From Molossus alvarezi (taxonomy: Eukaryota > Chordata > Mammalia > Chiroptera > Molossidae), in assembly GCA_037176705.1 (NCBI GenBank), contig CM073896.1, positions 19,728,708 to 19,792,707 of the forward strand: a stretch of 64,000 bases of DNA, in the 5' to 3' direction. Position numbers and translations under genes: made by a program. Positions 22,878 to 33,440 of this stretch are shown piece after piece. The notes under the pieces are model-generated. The model searched no databases, had not been told where the DNA came from, and saw only the letters and a list, made by a program, of their open reading frames with translations. Position 1 is the stretch's first letter. Every line of letters starts with the position of its first letter.

Positions 22878-23650
22878 ATAGACGTGTTTATTTATGTACC
22901 TGCCAACAGACATTTGGGTTGCTTCCAGATTTTGGCTCTTACGAACATAGGTGCAATGAACAAACATTCATGTACAAGTCTTTCTATGGACACATGCTTT
23001 TGTTTCTCTTGGAAAGATGTCTAGAAATTGAATATCTGGGCCATATGATAGGTGTATGTATAACTTTTTAAGAAGCCGCCAAACTATTTTCCAAAGAGGT
23101 CCTACCTCTTTACATTCCTGTGAGCAGTGTATGAGACGTTCAACTGTTACACTCATCGCCAGCCTTTGATCTGGTCAGACTTTTGATTTATGTATTCTAA
23201 TAGAGGTGCAGAAATATTTTGCTGTTCTTTTAATTTGCAGTTGCATTTCTCTGATGACTAATGATGTTGAACATCATTCGATGTGCTACTTTGCCATCCA
23301 TATATGTTCTTTAGTGAAGTGTCTATTCAAAACTTGTGACCATTTTCTGTTCACTGTTTGTCTTATTATTTAAGAATTTTGAGAACTCTGCATATTCTGC
23401 ATACAAATTCTTATGATATATGAGATTTGCTAGTATTTTTCCTAGTTAATGGCTCGTCTATTCGTCCTGTTTAGAGTATCTTGTGATTTGAGTTAAAATT
23501 TTAATATCTGTTTTATTCCGCAGAAACAAAAATACTTTATTTACCCATGTAATTAACATTTTCTGTACGATTTGTTCTTTCTTGTAGATCCAGAATTCCA
23601 TTTATTATCATTTTCTTTCTGTCTAAAATGACTTTCTCACCTGAATTGTT
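22878..23650 (-). mobile_element. Old L1 fragment (minus)
   Basis: Complement of old L1 ORF2 C-terminus: 'tttgggttgcttccagattt', 'gtgcaatgaacaaacattc', 'ttaatttgcagttgcatttc' and 'agtgaagtgtctattcaaa', ending with 'gatccagaattccatttatt' near 23600. Old and broken. Confidence 0.75.
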
Positions 23651-24320
23651 ATAACTGACAGATGCAATTACAAATAATAACTTTAAATTTTTTTTACAGA
23701 AGCATCTAATTCTGTATCAGCCTCTCAAAATCATTGCTCTTTTATTTTTCATAAACTAGTATTTATCAGATATGTATATTTCACAGAAAAAACAAAAACC
23801 TTAATTACGATGATCTATCCTAAATAAGAACTAGTGGCTTATATGCTGCCATTCTGTATATCACTATAATTTTTTAAATAAAACATTATCTCAGAATACG
23901 GGGACTTTTTTTTTGTAATTAAAATATGTGTAACTCTTTGAAAATTTGTATTTCTTCTTCCTCTTACTTCCTAAGAAATGGTGGAAGTTTTGCCTAGGTT
24001 CAGAGCTCTCCTGAGAGCCATGTGTGAACGCCACCTTCTCAGGAAAGGGTCTGAATCTCCCTGCACCTCCACACTCATGCCCCTGGGATGGGCCCGAGGA
24101 CAGTGTCAGAGCGATGCGTTACTGCTCCTGGTTTTCAGGGTGTGGAGAGTGATATGTAGGCTTAGGTTCTTTGTTCCATTTAACAGAGAAGACAGAAAGT
24201 TTCCTAGACTGGTAAAATATGAAAAGTTGGTCTTTGAAAATATATAATTGATGTTGATAGTTGAGGCATTAATCTTATGTCTTACCAATTTTTTTTCTTT
24301 ATTAATTTTATTTATTTATT
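23651..24320. other. Unassigned stretch
   Basis: No gene or clear repeat. A small frame at 23978-24247 has no recognisable domain. Confidence 0.4.
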
Positions 24321-24328
24321 TTTTCTTT

Positions 24329-24487
24329 TAAAAAATTTTTATTGATTAATTTTAGACAGAAAAAGAGGAACATCAATTTGTTGTTCTACATATGTATGCA
24401 TTCATTGGTTGCTTCTTATATGTGCCCTGATCGGGGATTAAACTTGCAAGCTTTGCATATAACCAACTAAGCTACCCAGCCAGGGCC
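24329..24487 (-). mobile_element. VES SINE (minus), highly diverged
   Basis: Tail 'tttattgattaattttagac', middle 'gccctgatcggggattaaac' and head complement 'ctaagctacccagccagggc' are present with deletions. It is one of the oldest VES copies here. Confidence 0.78.
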
Positions 24488-24635
24488 TCTTAATAATATA
24501 TGACTTTTATTGACTTCTCTTAAATATAGTAGCAAAAGTTAATAAACTTAAGTATTACAAATGTATTAAGTAATTTTCCTCTCAAAGTTATATCACAAAA
24601 ATTTACCTTACATTGTAAATAATTACCTTACATTG

Positions 24636-24828
24636 TTAGAGAGAGAGGAACGGAGAGGGAGAGAGAGAGAGAAACATCAATGAGAGAGAACATAGATTGG
24701 CCACCTCCTGCACGCCCCCCACTGGGGATCAGGCCCACAGCCTGGGCATGTGCACTGACCAGGAATCCAATCGGCAGCCTCTTGGTGCAGGGTTGATGCT
24801 CATCCACTGAGGCTCACTGGCTGGGCAT
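24636..24828 (-). mobile_element. VES SINE (minus)
   Basis: 'ttgttagagagagaggaacg', 'ccccactggggatcaggccc' and head complement 'ggctcactggctgggc'. The tail is short. 'attaccttacattgt' occurs twice just upstream (about 24603-24635), so one copy may belong to the insertion junction. Confidence 0.85.
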
Positions 24829-24829
24829 G

Positions 24830-25710
24830 TATGTACTCAGTAGGTATGAAAGAAAAGTTGCAGCTTAAATTAAAAAGCTCTTCAAGCCTCTGATTTGCCA
24901 AGTTCCTTCAGCTCTCTCACAACAATGGGTCTGAACTTGATTATTTACAAAACAAATAAACATGTGCATAATTGTTTTAATACCTGAACTAAATATGTAA
25001 AATAGTAACATATGAATAAACAATTTTTTCAGTGAAAAAAAATGTTTCAGACCTAATTTTATTAGACATAGCTGGTTAAATTTTTCTAACTATATAGGCT
25101 TCTACATCTTTCTCATGAGAAATCGTTAACTAAAACCAAGGCCATATCAAGTCATTAGTTTTAAAAATATTACCATTGCTGTGGCTACTCCCAGTTGTTA
25201 CACTGACCCTGTCTTATTCGTGGAATGAGAATGGTAACTTATGTCCAAGCTTCGTTTTTCTGGAGCTGAATAAATTGCAGTGGCTTAAAGACCAGGTATG
25301 ATTTCTACCTACTTACTTCAGACTGAATATGTACTTTTGTGGTGAAGCAGAGAATGCTCAAATTAAACCAATACTTTTTTTTTTTTACTTGAATAGTCAT
25401 TTGTCTTTGCCATATGAATTGGAGAGAGGAAAATAATTTTAACTGCTAGAGCATAAAGCAAATTAGACATAATGGTACATAAAAGGCATACCGTAAGCAC
25501 TCTCTTGAAAATTAATACCTTATACAGGATAGGAAGCCATTAAAAGGAAAACCTGTCAAAACATTTTTAACCTATTCTAGTTTCCATGCTCCAGCGCCAT
25601 CCACTCTGTTGACAGCGTTCTGGGAAGCTGGTACCAATAATTAAATAAACTGTATTGTTTAAAACTTAGTCATCGAACATGGCATGAAGCCAACTCTTTC
25701 CTTTCACTTA
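24830..25710. other. Unassigned stretch
   Basis: AT-rich DNA with a T-run at 25376-25387. No gene or repeat recognised. Confidence 0.4.
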
Positions 25711-25724
25711 AAAAAATGTAATTA

Positions 25725-25815
25725 GCCCTGGCCGGTTTGGCTCAGTGGTTGGAGCGTCAGCCTGCAGACCAGAGAGTCCTGGGTTCGGCCCCATAGGGGC
25801 ACGTACCAAAAAAAA
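25725..25815 (+). mobile_element. Head-only mini VES SINE (plus) with A-tail
   Basis: Only the tRNA-like head of VES is present, 83 bp (25725-25807): 'gccctggccggtttggctca' (A-box region), 'gagagtcctgggttcggccc' (B-box region) and 'ggggcacgtacc', followed directly by eight A residues. 'gtaatta' flanks it at 25718-25724 and 25816-25822, extendable with one mismatch into the adjacent A-run, so it appears to be a complete insertion rather than a 5' truncation. A second copy with the same 3' end is at 35240-35345. Confidence 0.85.
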
Positions 25816-26178
25816 GTAATTACTATGCTGTGTTCTAACCATAGAAAAAAATCTTTTAACATATCGTTTTATTCAAAATTCATTTTTTTTTCTCTGAAAT
25901 GAAATCTGTGACCTCTTTTCAGTGAAAGCTTACCAACGTTCACAGAGGTGCGCGGACATAAAGAATTGTGCTTTTATTCCCCCAGCGTGGGCAAAATGCG
26001 TGAGGCCTCAAGTACCCATATAATAGGATATTAGCTTTGCCCCTAAATAGAGTGTCATGTGATTGTTAGAGATTCCAATGTTAACCTGCTAGTTTCAGGT
26101 ACTCTTCTAACTCTAAGCCAGGTCAGCACCATGATGGCTGTGCGCGACCTGTGCCTATTACATACAGCTGCAGCTGCA

Positions 26179-26180
<2 letters not shown>

Positions 26181-26223
<43 letters not shown>
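26181..26223. repeat. (TA)n microsatellite
   Basis: About 21 uninterrupted TA/AT units. Likely length-polymorphic. Confidence 0.95.
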
Positions 26224-26225
<2 letters not shown>

Positions 26226-27096
26226 CGTATTACCTTCAGGTTTTAAATCTAGCTGAAATTTATTCTTTATGTGTGTTGGGAGCTAACAATTCTAATTGCA
26301 TTTATTCCCCTGATTCATAGCAATTATTCCAGAAGTACCATTGTTTCTATTAATATAATGTATACACATGTAATATGAATGGAGAACATGCATCAACAAA
26401 ACCCAAAGCAAAGGTATTAAAGGAAGACACTGATAAATGGACCATACAAAATTATATTTATTATGACAGAAATCACTATAAGAATGAAAAAAATCTATTT
26501 GGATTATTAATTTTGGGTAAAAATGTGTTTATATATTAAATGCAATAGTATTCAGAATTCATAAATCACTCCTAAAATAAGTAAAAAATTAAAACAGTAG
26601 ATAAATAGACTTTTAACAACCTATTCTAAGGAAATGTAAATGGACATTAAACATATGAAGGAATACTTAAACTTGCTTGCCTTCTATAACTCTGATATAC
26701 CTACTCTCATTTATCAAATTATCAGAAATTGAAAAAACTGATAATATCAAGGGATTGAGCAATAGGTACTCTTATGAACTTTCCCTGTGGGAATAATATT
26801 GAGACTATCTATTTGGGTAGTCAAACTCTATTAAAATTTAGACTATACATACTCAAGTATTCCACTTTTCCATATCTCTCCTGAGATTCACTTATACTTG
26901 ATGCTTATGCAAGGATGCTCATTGCAGCATTGTTATTAAGCAAAATATTAGAAATTTTCTATAAAACCAGCAATAGGTGTTAAACTATAGTACATGCACA
27001 CTATGAAATCCTAGGCAATAATTAAAGAAAAGACATGTAGTGTGGGGAAAATGATTCATATAGTATAAATTCTTTATGTAAATAAAAAGGCACAAA

Positions 27097-27141
27097 AGTT
27101 ATATATATATATATATATGTATACACATACACACACACATA
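27097..27141. repeat. (TA)n/(CA)n compound microsatellite
   Basis: A TA run followed by 'gtatacacatacacacacac'. Confidence 0.85.
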
Positions 27142-28465
27142 CGCATCTTGAATAAAGCTTTTGTAAACAAATAGGAAAGATTTTGAGGAATCACAGACAG
27201 ACAATAGAGATCACACATCTGGTAAGAACACTAACAGGCACTTTGACTTCATTTGTAGTATTTGATTTTTCTGACTATGTAAAAGCCCTAATACACTATT
27301 TTCACAGATCCAGTAAGACAGCTCCAGATGTGGTATTTTTATTAAAGAAGCTTGACACAGCTCTAATTATAAATGTAAATACATATTTAAGTTAGAGAAA
27401 AGTAATATACTCCATTTAGAAACAAGATGTATCTTCACTGCCTTTACCTTCAGAATAGACCACCTCTCCTATGTTTAGTTAAAGCAAATAGAAGAGTCTT
27501 ATTAATCACGTTGCTGTCTCACAGGGTGTGCAGTTATGTGAAGACATTGTGCTCAATGGACCTTGTGAAGGATGCATTCTAGATTCCCCGTTAAGACACC
27601 TGCTCGTTAGAGGGTGGGAGATGAACATACCTGAAAGACAAGATCCTTTATCTCTTGCATTTTCTAGGGTCTAGTGCTATGATCAGGGTATCATTTTTCC
27701 ACCTGATACCGCATAGTACAAAAATAAAGGAATACTCCTCAGTGGGCTTTGGAGTTTTGAGCAAACACAGTGTGTGGGTGTGTTGCTTCTATTACTTGCC
27801 ATTTTGAGTGGGGCCTGGACCAAGAAAGGCCTTTCACAGCAGGTCCAGGTTGGTACAAGCTGCTCTATTGGTTTCATGACTCAGTAGATGTATTGTTATT
27901 GGAAGTGTGTGACTCAGACAAGTACGGTGTTTAGAGCCTTTGACAAGTCTTAAACCTCCCTAGAGCTTGCAGTAAAGGCATGGTTTATTTTGTAACAAAT
28001 GTCCATCGAAGCTGGATATTATTTGATCAAATGAACTGTAACATTAAATATGCACAGTAGGGTTTCAATTTAAAATGAAAATGGTGTGTATGAGATTGGG
28101 TTTTAGCAAGTCCAGAAAGCATAAGCAAATCAATGAACAAGTGGTTTAAATCCCCATGGTAACTGTTCACACAGCGTGGCTTCAGACTTTGGCTTCATAA
28201 GAATTTTCTCTATGAGTAGAATGAGTTACAATGCCAAACATCCCACACAATGCTACTTCTGACTAAGAGGTCACATCAAGGGAAATATGACAGTGGTTCA
28301 TGTCCATTAAAATCTCTAATTTTTCAGCATCCTTCATTACTTGAAAACAGCTGGCTTCATATATGTACCTGAAATGTCTGCAGTCCTCTGGAAACCAATG
28401 AACAGATGTTACCATTTTCCCATAGCCAAAGTGAAGGTGGTCTGGAACTAAAAAGTATATGTGAG

Positions 28466-28723
28466 CCCTGGCTGGTGTGGCTAAATGGTTAGAGAATTTG
28501 TCCACCCAGTGAAGGGTCATGGGTTTGATTCCAAGTCAAGGGTGTGTACCTGGGTTGCAGGTTCAATGCTCAGCCCCAATTGGGGCATGTGTGGGAGGCA
28601 ACCAATCAATGTGTCCCTCTCACATCGATGTTTGTCTCTCTCTTTCCCACCTCCCTCCCTTCCACTGTCTATAAAAAAAAATCAATGGAAAAAATATCCT
28701 CCGTTAAGGATTAACAACAACAA
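28466..28723 (+). mobile_element. VES SINE (plus) with about 15-bp TSD
   Basis: Head 'ccctggctggtgtggctaaa', with the variant 'gggtcatgggtttgattcc'. Middle 'ggaggcaaccaatcaatgtg' and tail 'ccgttaaggattaac'. Flanked by 'aaaagtatatgtgag' (28451-28465) and the nearly identical 'aaaatatatatgtgag' ending at 28742. It belongs to a third head class shared with 45348 and 62454. Confidence 0.93.
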
Positions 28724-28740
28724 TGAAAATATATATGTGA

Positions 28741-29631
28741 GAGTGGCCCTAATGCTTTTCATTCTCTTGATCTCAGTGTGTTCAGAGAAAGAGCAGAATG
28801 TGTCCAGGGTATGTGAGAAAGCAGTCATGGGTCTAGAAAATTGGAAGCTGATACTTCCTCCTGTCCGTTTTAATCTCCTCCTGCTAAAGGCAGGAAAGGG
28901 GATGATTCTACTGTCTGGAATGAAGAGCTCCGGTGGTGGATAACATTTGAGATTTCGGGTGGGAGCAGGACGATATTGATACCGCAGTTCTTGGGACTCT
29001 GTCCAGCCACATGCTTTACCCGATAGAAGAATAGAAAGCAAGTCGATAGAGCAAAAGGGTAGCTTCTGTCTCTGTTCCTCCAGATCCAATTTCCACCCTT
29101 CTCTGCCCTGTGTAGAGACTTATTTCTTTGAACTGCATCTTGCTCTCTGGCTTCCTGAGTAGGTTTAGGCAAACAGAATCATTAGCTGGAAACTGGAAAA
29201 GAGAGAAGTCAGACTGTGATATCTACCACCCCAGTCCTCCTTGCTGGGTTGTCACCGGATAGAGATCGCCCCTGGCTGAAAGCACAGCTCCAGGCAGGCA
29301 AACATTTCCCCACAGCTCTCTCTTGGGCTCGAGGAACACTCTGTCCTCTACTTTAGTCAGGTAGCCACAGTACATGAATCGTTTTTCAAACATTTCAAGG
29401 GGGAATATGATGTCGTTTTGACATAGTGTTCCCAAATTGTGGCTAATTTTAAAATGAAAAGATTCTTCTAATGTGGGTGCTCTATGATCATGAAAGTTAG
29501 AAAACTCTCTTTTTCTTCTCTACCAGTCTCTGACCGTTCCATGATTATTTTCCTGAGGAGGTCTGGATTGCTTAAAGAAAATATTAAATTGTATTGCATA
29601 TTTTATTACAAAAATACTTAAGTTTATGCTT
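28741..29631. other. Unassigned stretch
   Basis: Less AT-rich than average, with minus-strand open frames at 29089-28682, 29172-28870 and 29435-29223. They overlap, have no recognisable domain and one runs into a VES. No splice or coding case can be made. Confidence 0.4.
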
Positions 29632-29645
29632 AAGAAATATGACTC

Positions 29646-29885
29646 GCCCTGGCCGGTTTGGCTCAGCGGTTAGAGCATCGGCCTGCGGTCCAGAGAGACC
29701 CGGGTTCGGTTCCCGCTAAGGGCATGTACCTCGGTTGCAATTTGTCCCCGGCCCTGGTCGGTTGTGCGGTGACAGCCACTCGGTGTTCCTTTCACATCGA
29801 TGTTTCTCTCTCTCTCTCTGTTCCTCTCTCTCCCTCCCACTCTGAACAAAAAATGGAAAAATGTCCTTGGGTGAGGATAAAAAAA
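29646..29885 (+). mobile_element. VES SINE (plus), well preserved, perfect 14-bp TSD
   Basis: Near-consensus copy: head 'gccctggccggtttggctca', 'agagacccgggttcggttcc' and 'cgctaagggcatgtacctcgg', tail 'aatgtccttgggtgagga' then A-run. 'aagaaatatgactc' is identical at 29632-29645 and 29886-29899. Low divergence and the intact TSD mark it as one of the youngest insertions in the window. The A and B boxes look intact. Confidence 0.96.
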
Positions 29886-30039
29886 AAGAAATATGACTCA
29901 ATTCTAGGTCTCTCATAACCAAACCTGCACAGAGCCTTGTAAACGTTGGGACCTGTAAGTCATGAGGATACTGAAGGTTAGACTGGAGCTTTGTGAAACT
30001 GTCCAATTTATCCTACATTTTCCTATTGCAGTGTCTATC

Positions 30040-30948
30040 TCTTGATCACTGGGTGAAAACTTTCAGTCTTTTACCACTAAAAATATTATTAAGTATGGTT
30101 TTCCTTGGTGTCTTTATTTGTTTATTTAAAAAAATTTTTTTTCTTTATTGATTTTAGAGACACAGGAAGGGAGAGAGAGAGAGAGAAACATCGATGAGAG
30201 AGAACATTGATTGGCCACCTCCTGCCTGCCCCCCACTGGGGATTGGGCCCACAACCTGGGCATGTGCCCCGACTGGGAATCGAACTGGCGACCTTTTGGT
30301 ACATGGGTCAATGATCAACCACTGAGCCACACCGGCTGGGCTCACTGGTGTCTTTAATAAGGTCAAGATAATTGATTTCCTTTCCAAATTTGTTGAGTGA
30401 TTTTGCATTAATTGATTAAGTTGGATTTTTCTCAAGTGTTTTTTTTCTTTATTTACTGAGAGATGATAACATATATTTTTGTACTATGTTAAAATGGTGA
30501 AAAAATGTTTTATTTTTGAATAATAAATCAGAATTTCATATCATAGACTAATCTTACTAAGTCATGATTTATTATCCTTTTTATAGGTTGCTATATTCAA
30601 ATTACTAAAAGTTTGCTAGAGATTTATTTTTGCATCCAGGAGCATCATCTTCAAATGTACTATCTGGTAATAACTTTGACTAGTTTGGCATCAGAAAAAT
30701 TCCAGCCTAATACAATGACCTGAGAAATATTACACCCTCTTCAATTTTCTGGAAGAGTTTATATAGAACTGGTAATATTTTCTATTTAAATACTGCTCAG
30801 AATTCACTAGCAAAGCTATCTGGGCCTGGGGTTTCCTTTGTTGGAAGGATTTTAACCACAAATTTAACTTTCTTAAGATACCGGGATATTCAAGTTATCT
30901 GGTTCTTCTTGAGTGAACTTTGTTCATTTGTATCCTTTGAGAATTTTT
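30040..30948 (-). mobile_element. Old L1, left part (host of L1 copy 2)
   Basis: Plus strand reads as ORF2 complement: 'gtgaaaactttcagtctttt', 'attttctggaagagtttata', 'atctgggcctggggtttcct', 'gatattcaagttatctggtt' and 'cttcttgagtgaactttg'. A VES interrupts it at 30117-30345. The same element resumes at 37156. Confidence 0.72.
30117..30345 (-). mobile_element. VES SINE (minus) with 11-bp TSD
   Basis: 'ttctttattgattttagaga' through to the head complement 'actgagccacaccggctggg'. 'tggtgtcttta' flanks it at 30106-30116 and 30346-30356. Inserted in the old L1. Confidence 0.94.
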
Positions 30949-33190
30949 GTAAAATTTATTTTCATTTTAATTTTTTTATTAATTTATTTTGGTTACAGAT
31001 GTATCTCCTATTTTCCCCATTGACACCCTCCTCCCCATCCACCCCACCCCATCCCCTGCTTTGTTGTCGAAGTCCATTGTTCATGCACACATGCATATAA
31101 GTTCTGTTGTTTATCTCTCCCTCAACACCCCCTCTTCTAGGGATTGTCATTCTGTACCCCACTTCCATGTCTCTGGGACTACCTCATTCCTCAGACTGTT
31201 TAATTCATTATATTCCACAAATAAGTGAGATCACATGATACTTGTTTTTCTCTGTTTGGCTTGTTTCTCTTAGGATAATACTTTCCAGTTCCCTGCATAT
31301 TGTCTCAAAGGATAAGAGATCTTTCTTTCTTACAGCTGCATAATACTCCATTGTGTATATGTACCACTGCTTTTTTATCCATTCATCTACTGATAGACAC
31401 TTGGGCTGTTTCCAGATCTTAGCTATTGTAAATAGTGCTGCTAGAAACATGGGGGTACATATATTCTTTCTGATTGGTGTTTTGGGCTTCTTAGGGTATA
31501 TTCCTAGAAGTGGGATCACTGGGTCAAATGGCAGTTCAATTTTTAATTTTTTGAGGTAACAACATATTGTTTTCCATAGTGGCTGTGCCAGTCTGCATTC
31601 CCACCAGCAGTGTACTAGAGTCCCCTTTTCTCCACACCCTCGCCAACACTTGTTTGATGATTTGTTGATGGCGGCCATTCTGACAGGTGTGAGGGGATAC
31701 CTCATTGTTGTTTTAATTTGCATCTCTCTGATGATTAGTGATGTTGAGCATTTCTTAATATGTCTCTTAGCCATTTGTATGTCCTGTTTGGAAAGGTGTC
31801 TATTTAATTCCTCTGCCCATTTTTTAATTGGTTTTTGTCTTTTTTTGTTGAGTTGTATGAGCACTCTATATATTTTGGAAATTAACCCCTTATCTGATTT
31901 ATCATTGGCAATGATGCTCCCCCATACAGTGGGTTGCCTTTTTATTTTGATGGTTGTTTCTTTTGCTGTGCAGATTTTTAGTTAGATATCGTTCCACATG
32001 TTCATTTTCTCCTTTGTTTCTGTTGCCTTAGGTTATGTATCAGTGAAAATTCTGCTGCATATAATGTCTGAAATTTTGTTGCCTACAGTTTCTTCTAGGA
32101 TTTTTATGGATTAATGAGTCACATTTAAGTCTTTTATCTATTTTGAGTTTATTCTTGTGTATGGTGTAAGTTGATGGTCTAGTTTCATTTTTTTGCATGT
32201 AGCTGTTCAATTTTCCGAGCACCATTTATTAAAGAGGCTGTCCTTACTCCACTTATGTCTTGCCAGCTTTGTCAAATATTAACTAGCATAATGTCTTGGG
32301 TCCATTTCTGGGTTCTCTGTTCTGTTCCACTGGTCTATATGCCTGTTCCTGTGCCAGTACAAGGCTGTTTTGATTACAGTCGCTTTGCAATATAACCTGA
32401 TATCTGGTTTTGTGATCCCACCTACTTTGTCCTTCTTTTTCAAGATTGCTGTGGCTATTCTGGGTCTTTTTTTGTTTCTTATGAACTTTTGAAGTATTTG
32501 TTCTAGTTCTGTGAAGTATGCCATTGGTATTTTGATGGGAATTGCTTTGAATCTATAGATTGCTTTGGGTAATATTAATATTTTAATGATGTTAATTCTT
32601 CCAATCCATGAACAAGATATGTGCTTCCACTTTTTATATCTTCCTCTATTTCTTTTTTCAATGTTTTGTATTTTCTAGGTCCTTTACTTCTTTGGTTAAG
32701 TTTACTCCTATGTATCTTAATTTCTTTGCCATGATGGGAAATGGGATTGTTCTTTTAGTTTCTCTTTCTGTGAGTTCATCATTGATGTACAAGAATGCCA
32801 TCATTTCTTTGACGTTAATTTTGTATCCTGCTACATTGCCAAATTCATTTATTAAGTATAGTAGATTTTTGATGGAATCTTTAGGGATTTCTATGTATAA
32901 TATCATGTCATCTGTGAATAATGACAGTTTCACTTCCTCCTTTCCAATTTGGATCCCTTTTATTTTTTCTTCCTGTCTGATTGCTGTGGCTAAGACTTCC
33001 AGTACTATGTTAAATAAGAGTGGCAAAAGTGGGCCTCCTTGTCTTGTTCCTGTTCTTAAAAAAATGCTTTTAGTTTTTGCCCATTGAGTATGATGTTGGC
33101 TGTAGGTCTCTCATATATGGCCTTTATTATGTTGAGATATGATCCCTCAATTCCCAGATTGCTGAGTGTTTTTATCGGAAATGGGTGCTG

Positions 33191-33440
33191 GCCCTGGCTG
33201 GTGTGGCTCAGCGACTAGAGCTTCCGCCTGCGATCCAGAGAGACCCAGGTTTGGTTCCCGCTAAGGGCGCTTAACTCAGTTGCAGTTTGTCCCCAGCAGT
33301 GGTTGCTTGTGCAGGTGACAGCCACTCGATTTGTCTCTTTCACGTTAATGTTTCTCTCTCTCTCTATTCCTCTATTTCCCTCCCACTCTACCTCAACAAA
33401 AATTGGAAAAATATCCTTGGCTGAGGATTTTTAAAAAAAT
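33191..33440 (+). mobile_element. VES SINE (plus) inserted in L1 copy 2
   Basis: Head 'gccctggctggtgtggctca', 'agagacccaggtttggttcc', 'cgctaagggcgcttaactc', tail 'atatccttggctgaggattt' and A-run. 'aaatgggtg' of the L1 is duplicated at 33179-33187 and 33441-33449. Opposite in orientation to the L1. Confidence 0.94.

Larger units (their letters stand above)
25823..28449. other. Unassigned stretch with microsatellites
   Basis: No coding gene, L1 or VES recognised over 2.6 kb. It includes the TA repeat at 26181-26223 and a mixed TA/CA repeat near 27097-27141. It is AT-rich and may contain very old LINE remnants. Confidence 0.45.

Noticed and set aside
26059..26256. 65-codon frame with an IYIYIY run
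   Set aside because: The run is translation of the TA microsatellite.
28682..29089. 135-codon minus-strand frame and its overlapping neighbours
   Set aside because: It runs into VES sequence at its 3' end, overlaps other frames and has no recognisable domain.
29646..29720. tRNA gene suggested by A- and B-box-like sequence
   Set aside because: The head belongs to a VES SINE with tail and TSD. It does not fold as a full cloverleaf tRNA; the same applies to every VES head in the window.
31208..31864. 218-codon minus-strand frame as a host gene
   Set aside because: It is the C-terminus of L1 ORF2 in copy 2, continuous with other ORF2 fragments.
32608..33087. 159-codon plus-strand frame with membrane-like composition
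   Set aside because: Complement of L1 ORF2. The hydrophobic run is an artefact of reading A-rich L1 sequence backwards.
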